DNA of 64,000 nucleotides from Planctomycetota bacterium (GCA_016779205.1 JADHOC010000009.1:62001-126000); one strand, 5' to 3'; numbered from the stretch's first letter, positions 33,484-42,392 are shown. The notes: generated by a model from the letters alone, not told the origin. Made by a program: numbers and translations.

Positions 33484-34871
33484 CGGGGACCTCCCATGAA
33501 CAGGGGGGCCGCCATGGGCCCGCGGGCGGCCAAGAGGTCAAGGGTGGCCAGCTCCTGGCGCTCCTCGTCATCGATGTCCCATGTGGCGCGCATGGTCAGC
33601 ATCCTCAGGGCCCCCGTCCACCGCTCGATCGGGGTGCGCTGGACCCGGAATCCGACCCGGGCAGCCTCCCATTCGTCTATGAGGGACTCCACGACCTCGC
33701 CGGAGGATCCGTCGGCGCGCCGCCGGGCCGCCTCGAGCCTCGACAGGGCGTCCTCCTCCGCCGTCAGCAGGAGGTGCAGCTGATCCTCGTAGGCCTCCAC
33801 GGCGGCGTCGCGCCGCTCGATGGCCGCCATCAGGCGCCCCTCCCAGCTGGAGGGGAAGGGGACGGTGATCCGGAGTACGCCGCCCACCTGGGTCGGGTCC
33901 ACGAACCCCAAGCGGGGCCCGATGGAGACCCCGGGCCACGCCCTGGAGGCGGCCTCGCGGACCTCGCTCTCCCGGAGCTCGAAGGTGCGCCGCGCCCGTC
34001 GGAGGTCGGGGTGGCTCTCGAGGTGATCGGTCCCGTCGAACCAGGGTCCGGGGAGGTCCGGGCCCATGGCCGCGGGAGCGCTGGTGCCTGGCGCCGCGCC
34101 GCCCAGTACTGCGTCGGGATCCACGCCCGCCACGGCCGCCAGGCGAGCGCGGGCCATGGAGACCTGATCGGTGGCGAGGGAGAGCCTGCGCACCAGCTCG
34201 GCGCTCGCCCCCTCGGCGGCGTCCCCGCTGCTCCTGCCAAGGCGGCCCTCGTCGGTGAGGAGCTGGACGCGCCCCATGTCGAGGACGGCTCGATCGCTGA
34301 GCTCGGCCAGGCGATTCATCCGCAGGGCTGCGGCCCGCCACTGGGTGAGCGCGCGCTCTGCCTCCAACCAGGAGCGCCACGCGGCTTGCTCCAGGGCGGC
34401 CCGCGCCAGCTCGACCCGGGCCTGTGCCACCCCCTTCTGGGCACCCGACGGCCCGAGGCCCAGGAGGCCGATGAGGTCGAAGGCGGCCAGGGCGTCGACG
34501 AGATCGGAGTCGCCGTCGAAGTCCTGGTCGATGACCTGGAGAGCCACGGGGGCTGGCGCTCCGGCGCTCTCACGGTCGCCGCGGGCCGCGGCGAGATCGC
34601 GCCGGGCGGCCCGGACGGCGGGGGCCCAGGCGGCGGCGTGGAGGAACCAGAACCCGTTCTGGTCGGGGCGGGCGCACTGCTCGGGCGCGGGGCTCGAGAG
34701 GCGACTCTCCGGCAGGTCCGCGGCGAGGACGTCCTCGAGGGTCGGTTGCGCGGCCGCGCGTGAGTCCAGCGCGGCGCGCGCGCTCACCTCGCTGAGGTGC
34801 ACGCGGTCAGGGTTGGCGCAGGCGAGCGCGCAGAGCGCTGCCAGGAGGCCGACGGAGGTCGGTCGGGTCAT
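33480..34871 (-). CDS. TolC-family outer membrane efflux lipoprotein
   Basis: A 463-residue protein with a lipoprotein signal (LLAALCALAC). The body consists of long Ala/Leu/Glu-rich helices (for example LARAALEQAAWRSWLEAERA, TDQVSMARARLAAVAG and LTAEEDALSRLEAARRRADG) and short beta segments (GVSIGPRLGFVDPTQVGGVL) typical of TolC/OprM-like outer-membrane factors. It provides the exit duct for the ABC exporter encoded downstream, with 4-base overlap to the HlyD-like gene. The presence of all parts in one operon supports a complete export system. Lipid anchoring is as in OprM. Confidence 0.85.
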   Translation of the reverse strand: MTRPTSVGLLAALCALACANPDRVHLSEVSARAALDSRAAAQPTLEDVLAADLPESRLSSPAPEQCARPDQNGFWFLHAAAWAPAVRAARRDLAAARGDRESAGAPAPVALQVIDQDFDGDSDLVDALAAFDLIGLLGLGPSGAQKGVAQARVELARAALEQAAWRSWLEAERALTQWRAAALRMNRLAELSDRAVLDMGRVQLLTDEGRLGRSSGDAAEGASAELVRRLSLATDQVSMARARLAAVAGVDPDAVLGGAAPGTSAPAAMGPDLPGPWFDGTDHLESHPDLRRARRTFELRESEVREAASRAWPGVSIGPRLGFVDPTQVGGVLRITVPFPSSWEGRLMAAIERRDAAVEAYEDQLHLLLTAEEDALSRLEAARRRADGSSGEVVESLIDEWEAARVGFRVQRTPIERWTGALRMLTMRATWDIDDEERQELATLDLLAARGPMAAPLFMGGPR

Positions 34872-34943
34872 CGGGCTACGGGTTGAAGAATCGGGACACC
34901 TTGGCGGTGACGCGCGTCGAGCGACGCGCGCGGGTCCCGGACT

Positions 34944-35393
34944 TCAAATCCGTAGCGGCAGGTCGCCGGGCAGGAGCCCGGCGGTTGGGAGTTCATCCGG
35001 CGGTGGGGGCCGGAGGAAGTGATGGCCCTGAGGGAGCGCCCACGTCTCGGGTCGGCCCTGCCCCATGGCGGGGCCGATCAGGATGGGCGGGTGGATCACC
35101 GTCTCAGGCCCGTCGACCGTGGCCAGGAGGAGATCGTCGAGCTCGATCTCGAGGCACCCGTCGCAGTCCTCGGGGTTGCCGCAGCAGCCCAGGCCCAGCC
35201 CGGCGCCGTCGCAGGCTCCGCACCCCATGTCCGCGTCGGCTTGGGTGGCCGTGGTTCCCTGGCAGCACCCCGTGGTCACAGGCTCCGCTGGGGCCCCGTC
35301 GCAGAGGCACACCACGAACGCCGAACTCGGCGCCAGGGTCAGCCCCGGCAGCGCCAGGATCAGCAGGAGGAGGACTCTGAGGTTCTGCAGCAT
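34944..35393 (-). CDS. Cys-rich secreted protein heading the efflux operon
   Basis: A 149-residue exported protein (signal about 1-25: LRVLLLLILALPGLTLAPSS). The mature part has several cysteine pairs: VVCLCDG, TGCCQGT, GCGACDG, GLGCCGN and DCDGCLE, followed by a hydrophobic strand region and a Pro-rich tail. Small Cys-rich proteins of this type are found next to efflux genes in planctomycetes; metal binding is a plausible role, suggested by the cysteines but not proved. It is the first gene of the operon that runs through the TolC-like, HlyD-like, ATPase and permease genes (72-base gap to the next). A clear promoter lies just upstream. Confidence 0.7.
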   Translation of the reverse strand: MLQNLRVLLLLILALPGLTLAPSSAFVVCLCDGAPAEPVTTGCCQGTTATQADADMGCGACDGAGLGLGCCGNPEDCDGCLEIELDDLLLATVDGPETVIHPPILIGPAMGQGRPETWALPQGHHFLRPPPPDELPTAGLLPGDLPLRI

Positions 35394-35424
35394 GGTGGTG
35401 CTCGATGGGCTGCATCGCGCCCCG

Positions 35425-35476
35425 TATCGCGAGCGATAATAGAGCGTCGCCGCAGGAACGGCAAGCGGAATTCCGC
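35425..35476 (-). promoter_or_regulatory. Sigma-70-like promoter with two palindromes for the efflux operon
   Basis: On the minus strand TTGCCG (35459-35464), a 17-base spacer and TATTAT (35436-35441) make a near-consensus promoter, with the predicted start about 36 bases before the ATG. A perfect inverted repeat TATCGC-GA-GCGATA (35425-35438) overlaps the -10, and the 12-base palindrome GCGGAATTCCGC (35465-35476) abuts the -35. Both positions suit operators of a repressor or metal-sensing regulator. The regulator is not identified. Confidence 0.65.
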
Positions 35477-35511
35477 GAAGGATTCCCTCGGCCGCGCTGG
35501 GTGGGGCCCCA

Positions 35512-35525
35512 GGGGGGGGGGGGGG
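35512..35525. repeat. Homopolymer of 14 G
   Basis: An uninterrupted run of 14 G on the plus strand, 16 bases after the stop of the minus-strand PDZ/HEAT gene. Long enough for slippage or G-quadruplex formation; length may also be uncertain in the assembly. Confidence 0.7.
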
Positions 35526-35541
35526 CCGGTCCCAGATCCGC

Positions 35542-37992
35542 TCAGCGGCGCCGCCGAGAGCCCATGATCTCGGCCACGGTCCGCACCTCAGGGCTGTCCT
35601 CCGCCGTCTCGATGGCCGCGATGGCGTCCTCGCAGGCCTGGATCTGCTTGCCGAGGTTCTTGGCCTCGCGGTGTGCCCGGAGGCGCTCTTCGAGGTCGCG
35701 GAGCTGGGGCAGGACCGGGCGCGCGGCGCCGCCGTACTGCTCGAGGGCCTTCATGCAGCGCAGGATGCGATCCTGCTTGCCCCACTTGTCGATCTCGGTC
35801 ACCAGGATGCACAGCTCCATGCCCTCGGCGATGCGGTGGGCCGAGAGGAAGTCGAGCCCGGCGAGGCGGATGCCGTTGGAGAACATGACGCCGCTCGGTG
35901 AGGGGGTCCGCACGGCCTCGACGATCTGCGGGAGGAGGGGGCGCAGCTCCTCGAGGGTCAGGAGCTTGAAGATGGTCCCAAGCGCGCCCCGCGCGCGTCC
36001 GTCGTCGTTGAGGAGCAGGCGCTCGACGACAGGGAGCAGATCCTCACGGTCCAGGTCACCGAGGTCCCGGGAGAGCAGGCCACGCATCTTCAGGGCGCCG
36101 CCGGGATAGAAGAGGCAGAAGGCGAGGTAGCGCTGGGTGATCTCCCGGGGGTCCTCCTCGTCCTCGAGGAGCGCGAGCTCAAGGAGATCGGGGACCGCGC
36201 TGCGGGCGCGGTCCCCGATGGCCGAGAGGGCGTAGGCCGCCTGGATCCGGAGCCAGACGTCATCGGTCTGAAGGCAGCGGCGAAGCTCCGGGAGCGCGGC
36301 GGCGGCGCGCCCGCCGAGCTCCGCGATGGCCTGGCAGGCGCCGTAGCGCGCGTCGAGGTTCCGGCCCTTGAGCATGCCGCGCAGGTCGAGCACGGGGACG
36401 TCACCACTTTCTGCGAGCGCTGCTGCTGCCCGTGACCGGACGGCGGGTGACCAGCTCTTGAGGTCGCGCATGAGCTCGGCCGTACGCCTGGCGCCGTAGT
36501 GCTCGGCCCCCTTGGACCAGGAGTCGTATCCCCGGCCGGCTTCGATGGTGGCCTCCAGGTCGGCGCCCGTCAGGCGATTGCGCTTGTCGGTCCCGCGCCC
36601 CGTGATGAAGAGGGTCTTGCGGTGGAAGGTGTTGGCGAGGACGAAGGCTCCTGTGCAGTCCCACTTGCCGTACTTGTGCTCACCGCCGGACATCCCGGCG
36701 CCGCCCTGGTAGGGGAAGCTCCCGTCGTGGGCCCTGGCCAGGTCGTAGTACCAGCGCTGCTCGCGGAGGAACGCGCTGACGGCCTCCTCCCCGAGCCGAT
36801 TCACCCCGATCGGACCCCACAGGTAGCTGAAGTAGTTCCCCGTGTGCCCCTGTTCGCGCTCGTCGTAGGACGCGGTGGCCATACGGCCGAAGAAAGACGC
36901 CTCCTCCCGCATTCCCTGCAGGTCGAAGATGAGGGCGGCCAGGGAGTTCTTGCCGTTGTCGTCGTGGCTGTCCCACCCAGGCCGGTGGTCGCCGTAGGGG
37001 ATGGCGCCCTTGCCGGTATAGAAGGCGGCGAAGCGATTGGCCCGCGCGATGGCCTCCGTGATCTCGCGGTCCTTGACGCCGCACTCCTCCGCGAGGACGA
37101 GCGCGAGGTGGCAGACCAGTCCGGACTGGTTGACCGCGCCGTAGCCCCCCAGGGACCCGTGGAGCTGACCGTTGTTCAGGTCGGGCCAGGCCATGCCGTG
37201 CCCCCATGTGCCCACGCGGCTCTGACCCCGGGCGATGGTGCCTGCGTACTCGGCGATGGCTGGCAGGACCTGACGGTCCTTGGTGGCCAGGTAGTACTCG
37301 CAGAGGAACAGGGCGCGGTAGCCCCATTCCCAGGCCATGAGGCCGGAGGTGCGGCCCTCGAGGGACAGCTGCACGTCCGGTCGCCCGACCTTCCGGGCCA
37401 GGTCCCGCACCGCGCTCGCGTGGCGGCGATCCCCGTTGGCGAGGAGGGCGAGGGCGTTGACCATTCCGTCGATGCCGCCCTTCATGTTGGCGGCCATGTG
37501 GTCGCAGGCGGCGTCCAGCACCTTCTTCGACCTCGGGCAGTCAAAGGGCGCCGTGTCGGCGTAGGAGCCGAGGACCGGCAGCTGCAGCCGGACGCTCTTC
37601 ACCTTCCCCTTCCGCCAGCGGCGGAGGTCCAGGCGGCCTTTGCCCTTCTTCGACTCCGCTGCGCCGATGGCGAGGCCGAGGAGGACCCGGGGGTCGGCGT
37701 CGAAGGGCTCATCGCCCACCCCGAGCACCACGTCGCCCACCTCAAGCTTGCCCTCCGCAGGGGAGCCCTCGGCGACCTCCGTGATCAGGATCTGGCGCGC
37801 GTCGGTGGTCTCGAGCTTCCAGCCCCAGATCCACCCGCGGGCGCCGGTGGGGCCGAGGTTCCAGTCGTGCTTGTCGTCGGCCTCGCCACCAGCCGTCAGG
37901 TCGGGCACCGGCGGCTTCTGGCGCTGGGCGGGGGCGCTCGCCGCCGCGGCGAGGGCCAGGGAGATGGTGAGGACGCTTCGAAGCAGGGGCAT
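35542..37992 (-). CDS. Exported PDZ, alpha/alpha-toroid-like and HEAT-repeat protein (DUF6288-like)
   Basis: An 816-residue protein. After a signal peptide (LLRSVLTISLALAAAASAPA) comes a PDZ-like domain (about 45-115: ILITEVAEGSPAEGKLEVGD, VVLGVGDEPFDADPRVLLG). A large helical region follows (about 140-480: NALALLANGDRRHASAV, EWGYRALFLCEYYLATKDR, GYGAVNQSGLVCHLALVLAE, AALIFDLQGMREEASFFGRM), probably an alpha/alpha-toroid, as in DUF6288 proteins known from planctomycetes. HEAT-like repeats complete the C-terminus (about 500-780). The fold points to a protein- or glycan-binding role, not a known enzyme. The much longer open frame upstream of 37992 is discarded because it runs antisense to itself in the next gene and lacks a signal. 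Confidence 0.8.
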   Translation of the reverse strand: MPLLRSVLTISLALAAAASAPAQRQKPPVPDLTAGGEADDKHDWNLGPTGARGWIWGWKLETTDARQILITEVAEGSPAEGKLEVGDVVLGVGDEPFDADPRVLLGLAIGAAESKKGKGRLDLRRWRKGKVKSVRLQLPVLGSYADTAPFDCPRSKKVLDAACDHMAANMKGGIDGMVNALALLANGDRRHASAVRDLARKVGRPDVQLSLEGRTSGLMAWEWGYRALFLCEYYLATKDRQVLPAIAEYAGTIARGQSRVGTWGHGMAWPDLNNGQLHGSLGGYGAVNQSGLVCHLALVLAEECGVKDREITEAIARANRFAAFYTGKGAIPYGDHRPGWDSHDDNGKNSLAALIFDLQGMREEASFFGRMATASYDEREQGHTGNYFSYLWGPIGVNRLGEEAVSAFLREQRWYYDLARAHDGSFPYQGGAGMSGGEHKYGKWDCTGAFVLANTFHRKTLFITGRGTDKRNRLTGADLEATIEAGRGYDSWSKGAEHYGARRTAELMRDLKSWSPAVRSRAAAALAESGDVPVLDLRGMLKGRNLDARYGACQAIAELGGRAAAALPELRRCLQTDDVWLRIQAAYALSAIGDRARSAVPDLLELALLEDEEDPREITQRYLAFCLFYPGGALKMRGLLSRDLGDLDREDLLPVVERLLLNDDGRARGALGTIFKLLTLEELRPLLPQIVEAVRTPSPSGVMFSNGIRLAGLDFLSAHRIAEGMELCILVTEIDKWGKQDRILRCMKALEQYGGAARPVLPQLRDLEERLRAHREAKNLGKQIQACEDAIAAIETAEDSPEVRTVAEIMGSRRRR

Positions 37993-38045
37993 GGTGGTCG
38001 GTGGGCGGCGGCGGGGTGGATTGCGGGAGGGCAGCGGGCGCGGGC

Positions 38046-39065
38046 TCAGGGCCCGGGCGCGGGATCCAGGTCCCCGCGCAGCATCCTGAAGAACCGAGTC
38101 CGCTGGGGCCCGTCGATTCGGTTGAAGGTGCGGTAGCGCGCGTGCTCTCCGGGGCGGAGGCCCTCGAAGTCGATACCCCACAAGGGTGACACCGAATCGG
38201 GGACGGCCGCGTACCGGAAGTCGCTGACCACCCCCGGGAAGCGGCGGTCCTCGATCAGATAGCCCGCGCTGAAGAAGCGGAAGCGCTCCAGGTCCGCGCG
38301 CTGGCGGGCGTCCAGCCGGTAGCGCGCGGTGAAGGACTCGGCGTCGAGCGCGGGGTGACTGGGCCCTCCCAGGATCGCCGCCGGGCCCGTCCAGGGGACC
38401 CGGATGGCGTCGACCTGATACTCGCCGTCCACCTCGTAGAAGCCCCTGTAGAGGATGTTGTTGCCGATGGAGGGCCGGACCTCGAAGCCCGCGGGTGAGT
38501 GGCCGCGCTCGGCGATGGTGAGGGCGTACGCCGCACGGGCGCGGTCCACCTGGAGCCCGCAGACGCCGAGGTAGAGGGCGGCGGCCAGCAGCCACCGGCG
38601 CGAGGGGGTCGGGCGGTTCCGCCGCAGGGCCCGCCAGAGGCCGACGAGCAAGAGGCCCGTGAAGAGGGGGTCGACGATGGAGATGAGGTTCCACGCCACC
38701 CGCTCGTCCGTGAAGGGCCACCCCAGGTGGGTGCCGTAGCTGGTGCAGGCGTCCAGGGGGCCGTGGGTCGCCCAACCCACCGCGGCCGGCAGGATCAGGG
38801 ACGGGAGGGGCCAGCGCCCGCGCCCCACGATCCAGGCGACCGCGGCGGCCAGCAGTCCACCCACAGGGATGAACGCCAGGGCGTGGGTGAAGTGGCGGTG
38901 GTACTCCAGGAAGAGCAGGGGGTCGGCGGCAGACCGGATGAACACGTCGGCGTCGGGCAAGAGCCCGCCGAGGCCCCCCGCGACCGCGGCGCGGCGCTGG
39001 GTCCCCGGCTTCGCGACGGCTTGCGCGGCCACTGCCCCCAGGGCGACCTGCGTGATCGGATCCAT
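38046..39065 (-). CDS. YdjM-like membrane-bound metal-dependent hydrolase
   Basis: A 339-residue membrane protein of the YdjM/LexA-binding-like hydrolase family. It has an early MDPITQVALGAVAAQAVAKP, the metal-site DADVF (LGGLLPDADVFIRS), and HRHFTHAL with clustered histidines. Further on are WATHGPLDACTSYGTHLGWP, a region ending in WNLISIVDPLF, and several hydrophobic segments in the first 210 residues. The C-terminal third is soluble. Metal-binding His and Asp residues of the family appear intact. The substrate is unknown. A TACACT box 7 bases before the ATG at 39065 supports this start over the longer frame. Probably monocistronic. Confidence 0.85.
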   Translation of the reverse strand: MDPITQVALGAVAAQAVAKPGTQRRAAVAGGLGGLLPDADVFIRSAADPLLFLEYHRHFTHALAFIPVGGLLAAAVAWIVGRGRWPLPSLILPAAVGWATHGPLDACTSYGTHLGWPFTDERVAWNLISIVDPLFTGLLLVGLWRALRRNRPTPSRRWLLAAALYLGVCGLQVDRARAAYALTIAERGHSPAGFEVRPSIGNNILYRGFYEVDGEYQVDAIRVPWTGPAAILGGPSHPALDAESFTARYRLDARQRADLERFRFFSAGYLIEDRRFPGVVSDFRYAAVPDSVSPLWGIDFEGLRPGEHARYRTFNRIDGPQRTRFFRMLRGDLDPAPGP

Positions 39066-39078
39066 GGAGAGGAGTGTA
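39066..39078 (-). promoter_or_regulatory. Putative leaderless -10 box for the YdjM-like gene
   Basis: Minus-strand TACACT (39073-39078), 7 bases from the ATG at 39065; it lies inside the longer open frame. No clear -35. Confidence 0.45.
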
Positions 39079-39194
39079 AGCCTGCCCGGACGGGCGCCGG
39101 AGACTGGAACGGAAGATGACCCCCCGGGCCGATCAGCGATCAACCGGCGGAGGGTCACCTGTGGAAGGCCCGCCAGCGCGGGGCTGGGCGGGGC

Positions 39195-42100
39195 TCAGTT
39201 CAGACCGATCACCCGGATCTGGTCGATGTCACCGGACTCGCTCAGCTGGTTGCCGTTCGACTTGAACCGAATGGTGACGGAGGACTGCCCCGCATAGGAC
39301 CCGAGGTCGATGTCTGTCGTGATCCACCCGGTGCTGCCCGTGAGGGTCTCCACCGGGGCCCCGTTGACGAGGATCTGGAACGACTCCCCGGCGTCGTAGT
39401 TACGGGCGCGCCGGGCCGACTCGAGCCGGAGACCGGTGTACGCGGAGGCGTCCACGGTGACCTCCATGTACTGAGCGCGGCGGATCCGGGCATAGAACCC
39501 GTCGATGGGGGTGCCGCCGCGGATCCGGATCTTGCGGAGGTCCGGGGAGCTCCATCCGGGGCCCACGCTGCCGCGGTTGAATCCGTCGCGGAAGAGCAGG
39601 GTCTCCGTGGGGGGCGGCGGGTCCTCCGTGGTGAAGGACCACACGGTGCCGATGGTGATCCCACCGCCGTTGAGGGAGTCGATGCGCCAGTAATACGTGG
39701 TGGAGTAGTCGAGGGTCCCGACGTCACGGGTGGTGCCGGTCTGGTTGCCCTGGAAGTCCCCCAGGAACAGGCCGAGGGCCGGGTCCGTGCCGAGGTACAC
39801 GTCGTAGCTCGCGGCGCCGCTGGCGGCGGTCCAGGAGAGGTTCTGGTCCACCGAGACCCCGGTGGCGCCGTCCGCGGGCGTCGGATTGGTGGCCACGCCC
39901 GGGGGCGGCGGCGACGTCTCGGTGACCGTGAGGGTCCCCTGGCCGGTGGCCCCGTTGTAGCCACCGACCCGGACGAGGAAGGTCGTGCCAGCGGCGGCGC
40001 CGGTGACGTCGATCTGGCTCTGGAGGGCGCAGGCGTCGTCATTGCAGGCGACGAGGGTCGGGCTGGCGCAGGTGCCCACGAAGACCTCAAGGGCGGTGTC
40101 ATAACCGCTGCCGCAGGTGTCGAAGCGCAGGTTGGCCGCGCTCGTCGCCGTGTAGGCAAACCACACGTCCGGGCCGCCGCCGCCGGCGCAGTTCCACCCG
40201 GGCCCGCCGTTGGTGGCCCCCACGGTGTCGAAGCCGAAGCTGCCCAGCCCGATGACGTCCGCGTTGGAGCAGTCATCGTTCGGGACGGGGTTGCCCTCGG
40301 TGGTGAAGCTCCAGACGGTCCCGGTGGTGGTTCCGTTGCCGTTGATGGAGTCGATGCGCCAGTAGTAGGTCGTCGCGTACTGGAGGGTGCCGACGTCCCG
40401 GCTGAGTCCGGTCTGGTTGCCCTGGAAGTCGCCGGCGAAGAGGCCGAGGGCCGGGTTGGTGCCCAGGTAGACGTCGTAGCTCGTGGCGCCGCTACCGGCG
40501 CTCCAGGAGAGGTCCTGGTCCACGGAGATCCCGTTGGCGCCGTCGGTCGGTGTGGGGTTGCCGACCACACCCGGGGGCGGGCTGGAGGTCTCGGTGAGGG
40601 TCAGGGAGCCCGCGCCGGTGGCGCCGTTCCAGCCGCCGACGCGGATGATGAAGAGCGTTCCCGTGGGAATGCCTGTGATGTCGATCTGGCTCTGGAGCCC
40701 GCAGTTGTCGTCGTTGCAGGCGAGCAGGGAGAGGTTGGAGCAGCTTCCGAGGTAGACCTCGAGCGCCGTGTCGTAGCCGGAGCCACAGGTGTCGATGCGC
40801 AGGTCCGACGTGCTGCCGGCCACGTACGTGTACCAGACGTCGGGGCCCCCTCCGCTCGCACAGTTCCACCCCTCGGGGCTGAGGGTGGCGTTGGTCGTAT
40901 CGAAGCCCGTCGATCCCACGCCGATGGGCGACGCGGTGCTGCAGCTGTCGTTGGGGACTCCGCCGGGGGGCTGGTTCTCGGTGGTGAAGCTCCAGACGGC
41001 GCCGGTGGTGGTGCCGTTGGAGTTGACGGAGTCGATGCGCCAGTAGTACGTGGTCGAGTACGAGAGGGTGCCGAGGGCCCGGGAGGTGCCGGACTGGTTC
41101 CCGAGGAACTCGCCCGGGTCGGGGGTGGGGTCGGTCCCGAAGTAGACGTCGTAGCTGGTGGCGCCGCTCGCGGAGCCCCAGGAGAGGTCCGCCGTCGCGG
41201 GGACGTTGCTGGCGCCGCTACTCGGGCTAGGGTTGCCCGCGTTCCCCGGCGGGTTGTTCCCGCCGCCCCCGGTGCTCAGGCAGCTCCTTGAGTTGCGGAA
41301 GGAGGTGATCGTCGGCCGCGTGCCCTGGGGGTTGAAGGTGTTCGCCGAGGTGATGAACGGGTTCATCGTGTACGACGTGCAGGAGCAGTGGCTGGCGTTC
41401 CAGTTGTGCCCCAGCTCGTGGGCCGAGAGGTCCGTGGCGCTGGCGAAGTTGCCGTTGAAGTCCGACTCCACCATGCCGTAGCCGAAGCTGGTGCACACGG
41501 CGCCTACCCAGGCGATACCGATGGTCCCGCCGATGATGCTCTTGCCCGTGAACAGCTGGGCCACGTCGCGCTGGATCGAGCTCTGGTTGCTGTTCCACTC
41601 GGACCGGAACTGGTTGAGCAGCGTCCCAGCGTCGGATGAGGTGTAGGGCTGGTTGGAGGACGTACGAACGAGGGTGGTGGTGATCGAGTGCGTGATCCCA
41701 ACCTCCGGCTCGTACTGCAGATTCATCGTGTTGATGATGGTCTGGATCCGGTTGCTGGCGGCGGTCGTCGAGGAGCCGTAGTCCTGATAGAACTCGAAGT
41801 CGGCGTCGCATCCGAGCTCCGCGGTGTAGAGCGTGGATCCCAGGGGGACGCCTGAGCCGGGAGCCAGCTCAGGGGTGGGCACGGAGTGGTTGTTCGCCAG
41901 GAGGTCGGCGCCGCACCGCTCGCTGGTTCGGAGGATCTGGCTGCGCTCGTAGATGACGTGGTGGAGGGGGCCGGCGCCCGGGAGGGTCGCGGGCACGGGC
42001 TGGATCCAGAACTCCCTGCCGTCGGGCATCATCACCCGGGCGTGCAGGCCGTCCGTCAGGAGCCCTGCGGCGACCCGTGCGTCGGGGGTCCCCTCGAGGC

Positions 42101-42392
42101 CGCCGCGGAGAGTGACGACCGGGCCGGGGTCCACCGAGACCAGGGAGCCGTCGGCGTGCTGCTCGATCAGCTCGAATCCGGCGGCGCGGACGCTGTGCTC
42201 GGTGAGGTGGAGGATGGTCGGAGTCCCGTCCAGCCAGACCTGGGCTTCGAGGCCAGCGGCTGGCGTCCCCGTGGGGTCGAGCTTCTGGACGGAGCAGTCG
42301 GCGAGCCCGAGGGCTCGCTCGGTCGCTGATTCAAGGTCCTGTGCGAGGGAGGGTGCCGTCAGGGCGGCGAGGAGCGCGAGCGTCCGGATCAT
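39195..42392 (-). CDS. Secreted modular reprolysin-like metalloprotease
   Basis: A 1065-residue exported protein. It has a signal peptide (LALLAALTAPSLAQ), a propeptide-like region (to about 195), then a zincin catalytic domain. The zinc motif is HELGHNWNASH (HExxHxxxxxH, about 325-337), with a Met-turn at SYTMNPF, as in M12-type (reprolysin-like) metallopeptidases. The tail alternates three FN3-like modules (ATSYDVYFGTDP ... YYWRIDSVNSNGTTTGAVWS) with two PPC-like modules (CSTASPIGVGS ... IIRVGGWNGATGAG). A final beta domain begins LLFRDGFNRGSVGPGWSSPD. Such tails often bind surfaces or glycans. Close to the start, ACGGAG lies 8 bases before the ATG, unlike the leaderless genes. Secreted; substrate unknown. 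Confidence 0.85.
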   Translation of the reverse strand: MIRTLALLAALTAPSLAQDLESATERALGLADCSVQKLDPTGTPAAGLEAQVWLDGTPTILHLTEHSVRAAGFELIEQHADGSLVSVDPGPVVTLRGGLEGTPDARVAAGLLTDGLHARVMMPDGREFWIQPVPATLPGAGPLHHVIYERSQILRTSERCGADLLANNHSVPTPELAPGSGVPLGSTLYTAELGCDADFEFYQDYGSSTTAASNRIQTIINTMNLQYEPEVGITHSITTTLVRTSSNQPYTSSDAGTLLNQFRSEWNSNQSSIQRDVAQLFTGKSIIGGTIGIAWVGAVCTSFGYGMVESDFNGNFASATDLSAHELGHNWNASHCSCTSYTMNPFITSANTFNPQGTRPTITSFRNSRSCLSTGGGGNNPPGNAGNPSPSSGASNVPATADLSWGSASGATSYDVYFGTDPTPDPGEFLGNQSGTSRALGTLSYSTTYYWRIDSVNSNGTTTGAVWSFTTENQPPGGVPNDSCSTASPIGVGSTGFDTTNATLSPEGWNCASGGGPDVWYTYVAGSTSDLRIDTCGSGYDTALEVYLGSCSNLSLLACNDDNCGLQSQIDITGIPTGTLFIIRVGGWNGATGAGSLTLTETSSPPPGVVGNPTPTDGANGISVDQDLSWSAGSGATSYDVYLGTNPALGLFAGDFQGNQTGLSRDVGTLQYATTYYWRIDSINGNGTTTGTVWSFTTEGNPVPNDDCSNADVIGLGSFGFDTVGATNGGPGWNCAGGGGPDVWFAYTATSAANLRFDTCGSGYDTALEVFVGTCASPTLVACNDDACALQSQIDVTGAAAGTTFLVRVGGYNGATGQGTLTVTETSPPPPGVATNPTPADGATGVSVDQNLSWTAASGAASYDVYLGTDPALGLFLGDFQGNQTGTTRDVGTLDYSTTYYWRIDSLNGGGITIGTVWSFTTEDPPPPTETLLFRDGFNRGSVGPGWSSPDLRKIRIRGGTPIDGFYARIRRAQYMEVTVDASAYTGLRLESARRARNYDAGESFQILVNGAPVETLTGSTGWITTDIDLGSYAGQSSVTIRFKSNGNQLSESGDIDQIRVIGLN
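39600..41240 (-). repeat. Internal FN3/PPC module repeats in the metalloprotease gene
   Basis: Three FN3-like units, near 39.60-39.88, 40.29-40.57 and 40.97-41.23 kb, are separated by two PPC-like units. They are similar at the DNA level (for example GTGAAGCTCCAGACGG occurs near 40.30 and 40.98 kb). Period about 0.68 kb. Recombination or duplication could change the copy number. Confidence 0.75.

Noticed and set aside
34872..34943. Separate promoter between the Cys-rich protein and the TolC-like gene
   Set aside because: The 72-base gap shows no -10/-35 pair or hairpin; co-transcription is simpler.
37993..38775. N-terminal extension of the PDZ/HEAT protein to 38775
   Set aside because: The extension lies in another frame of the YdjM-like gene. 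A signal peptide at 37992 gives a better start.
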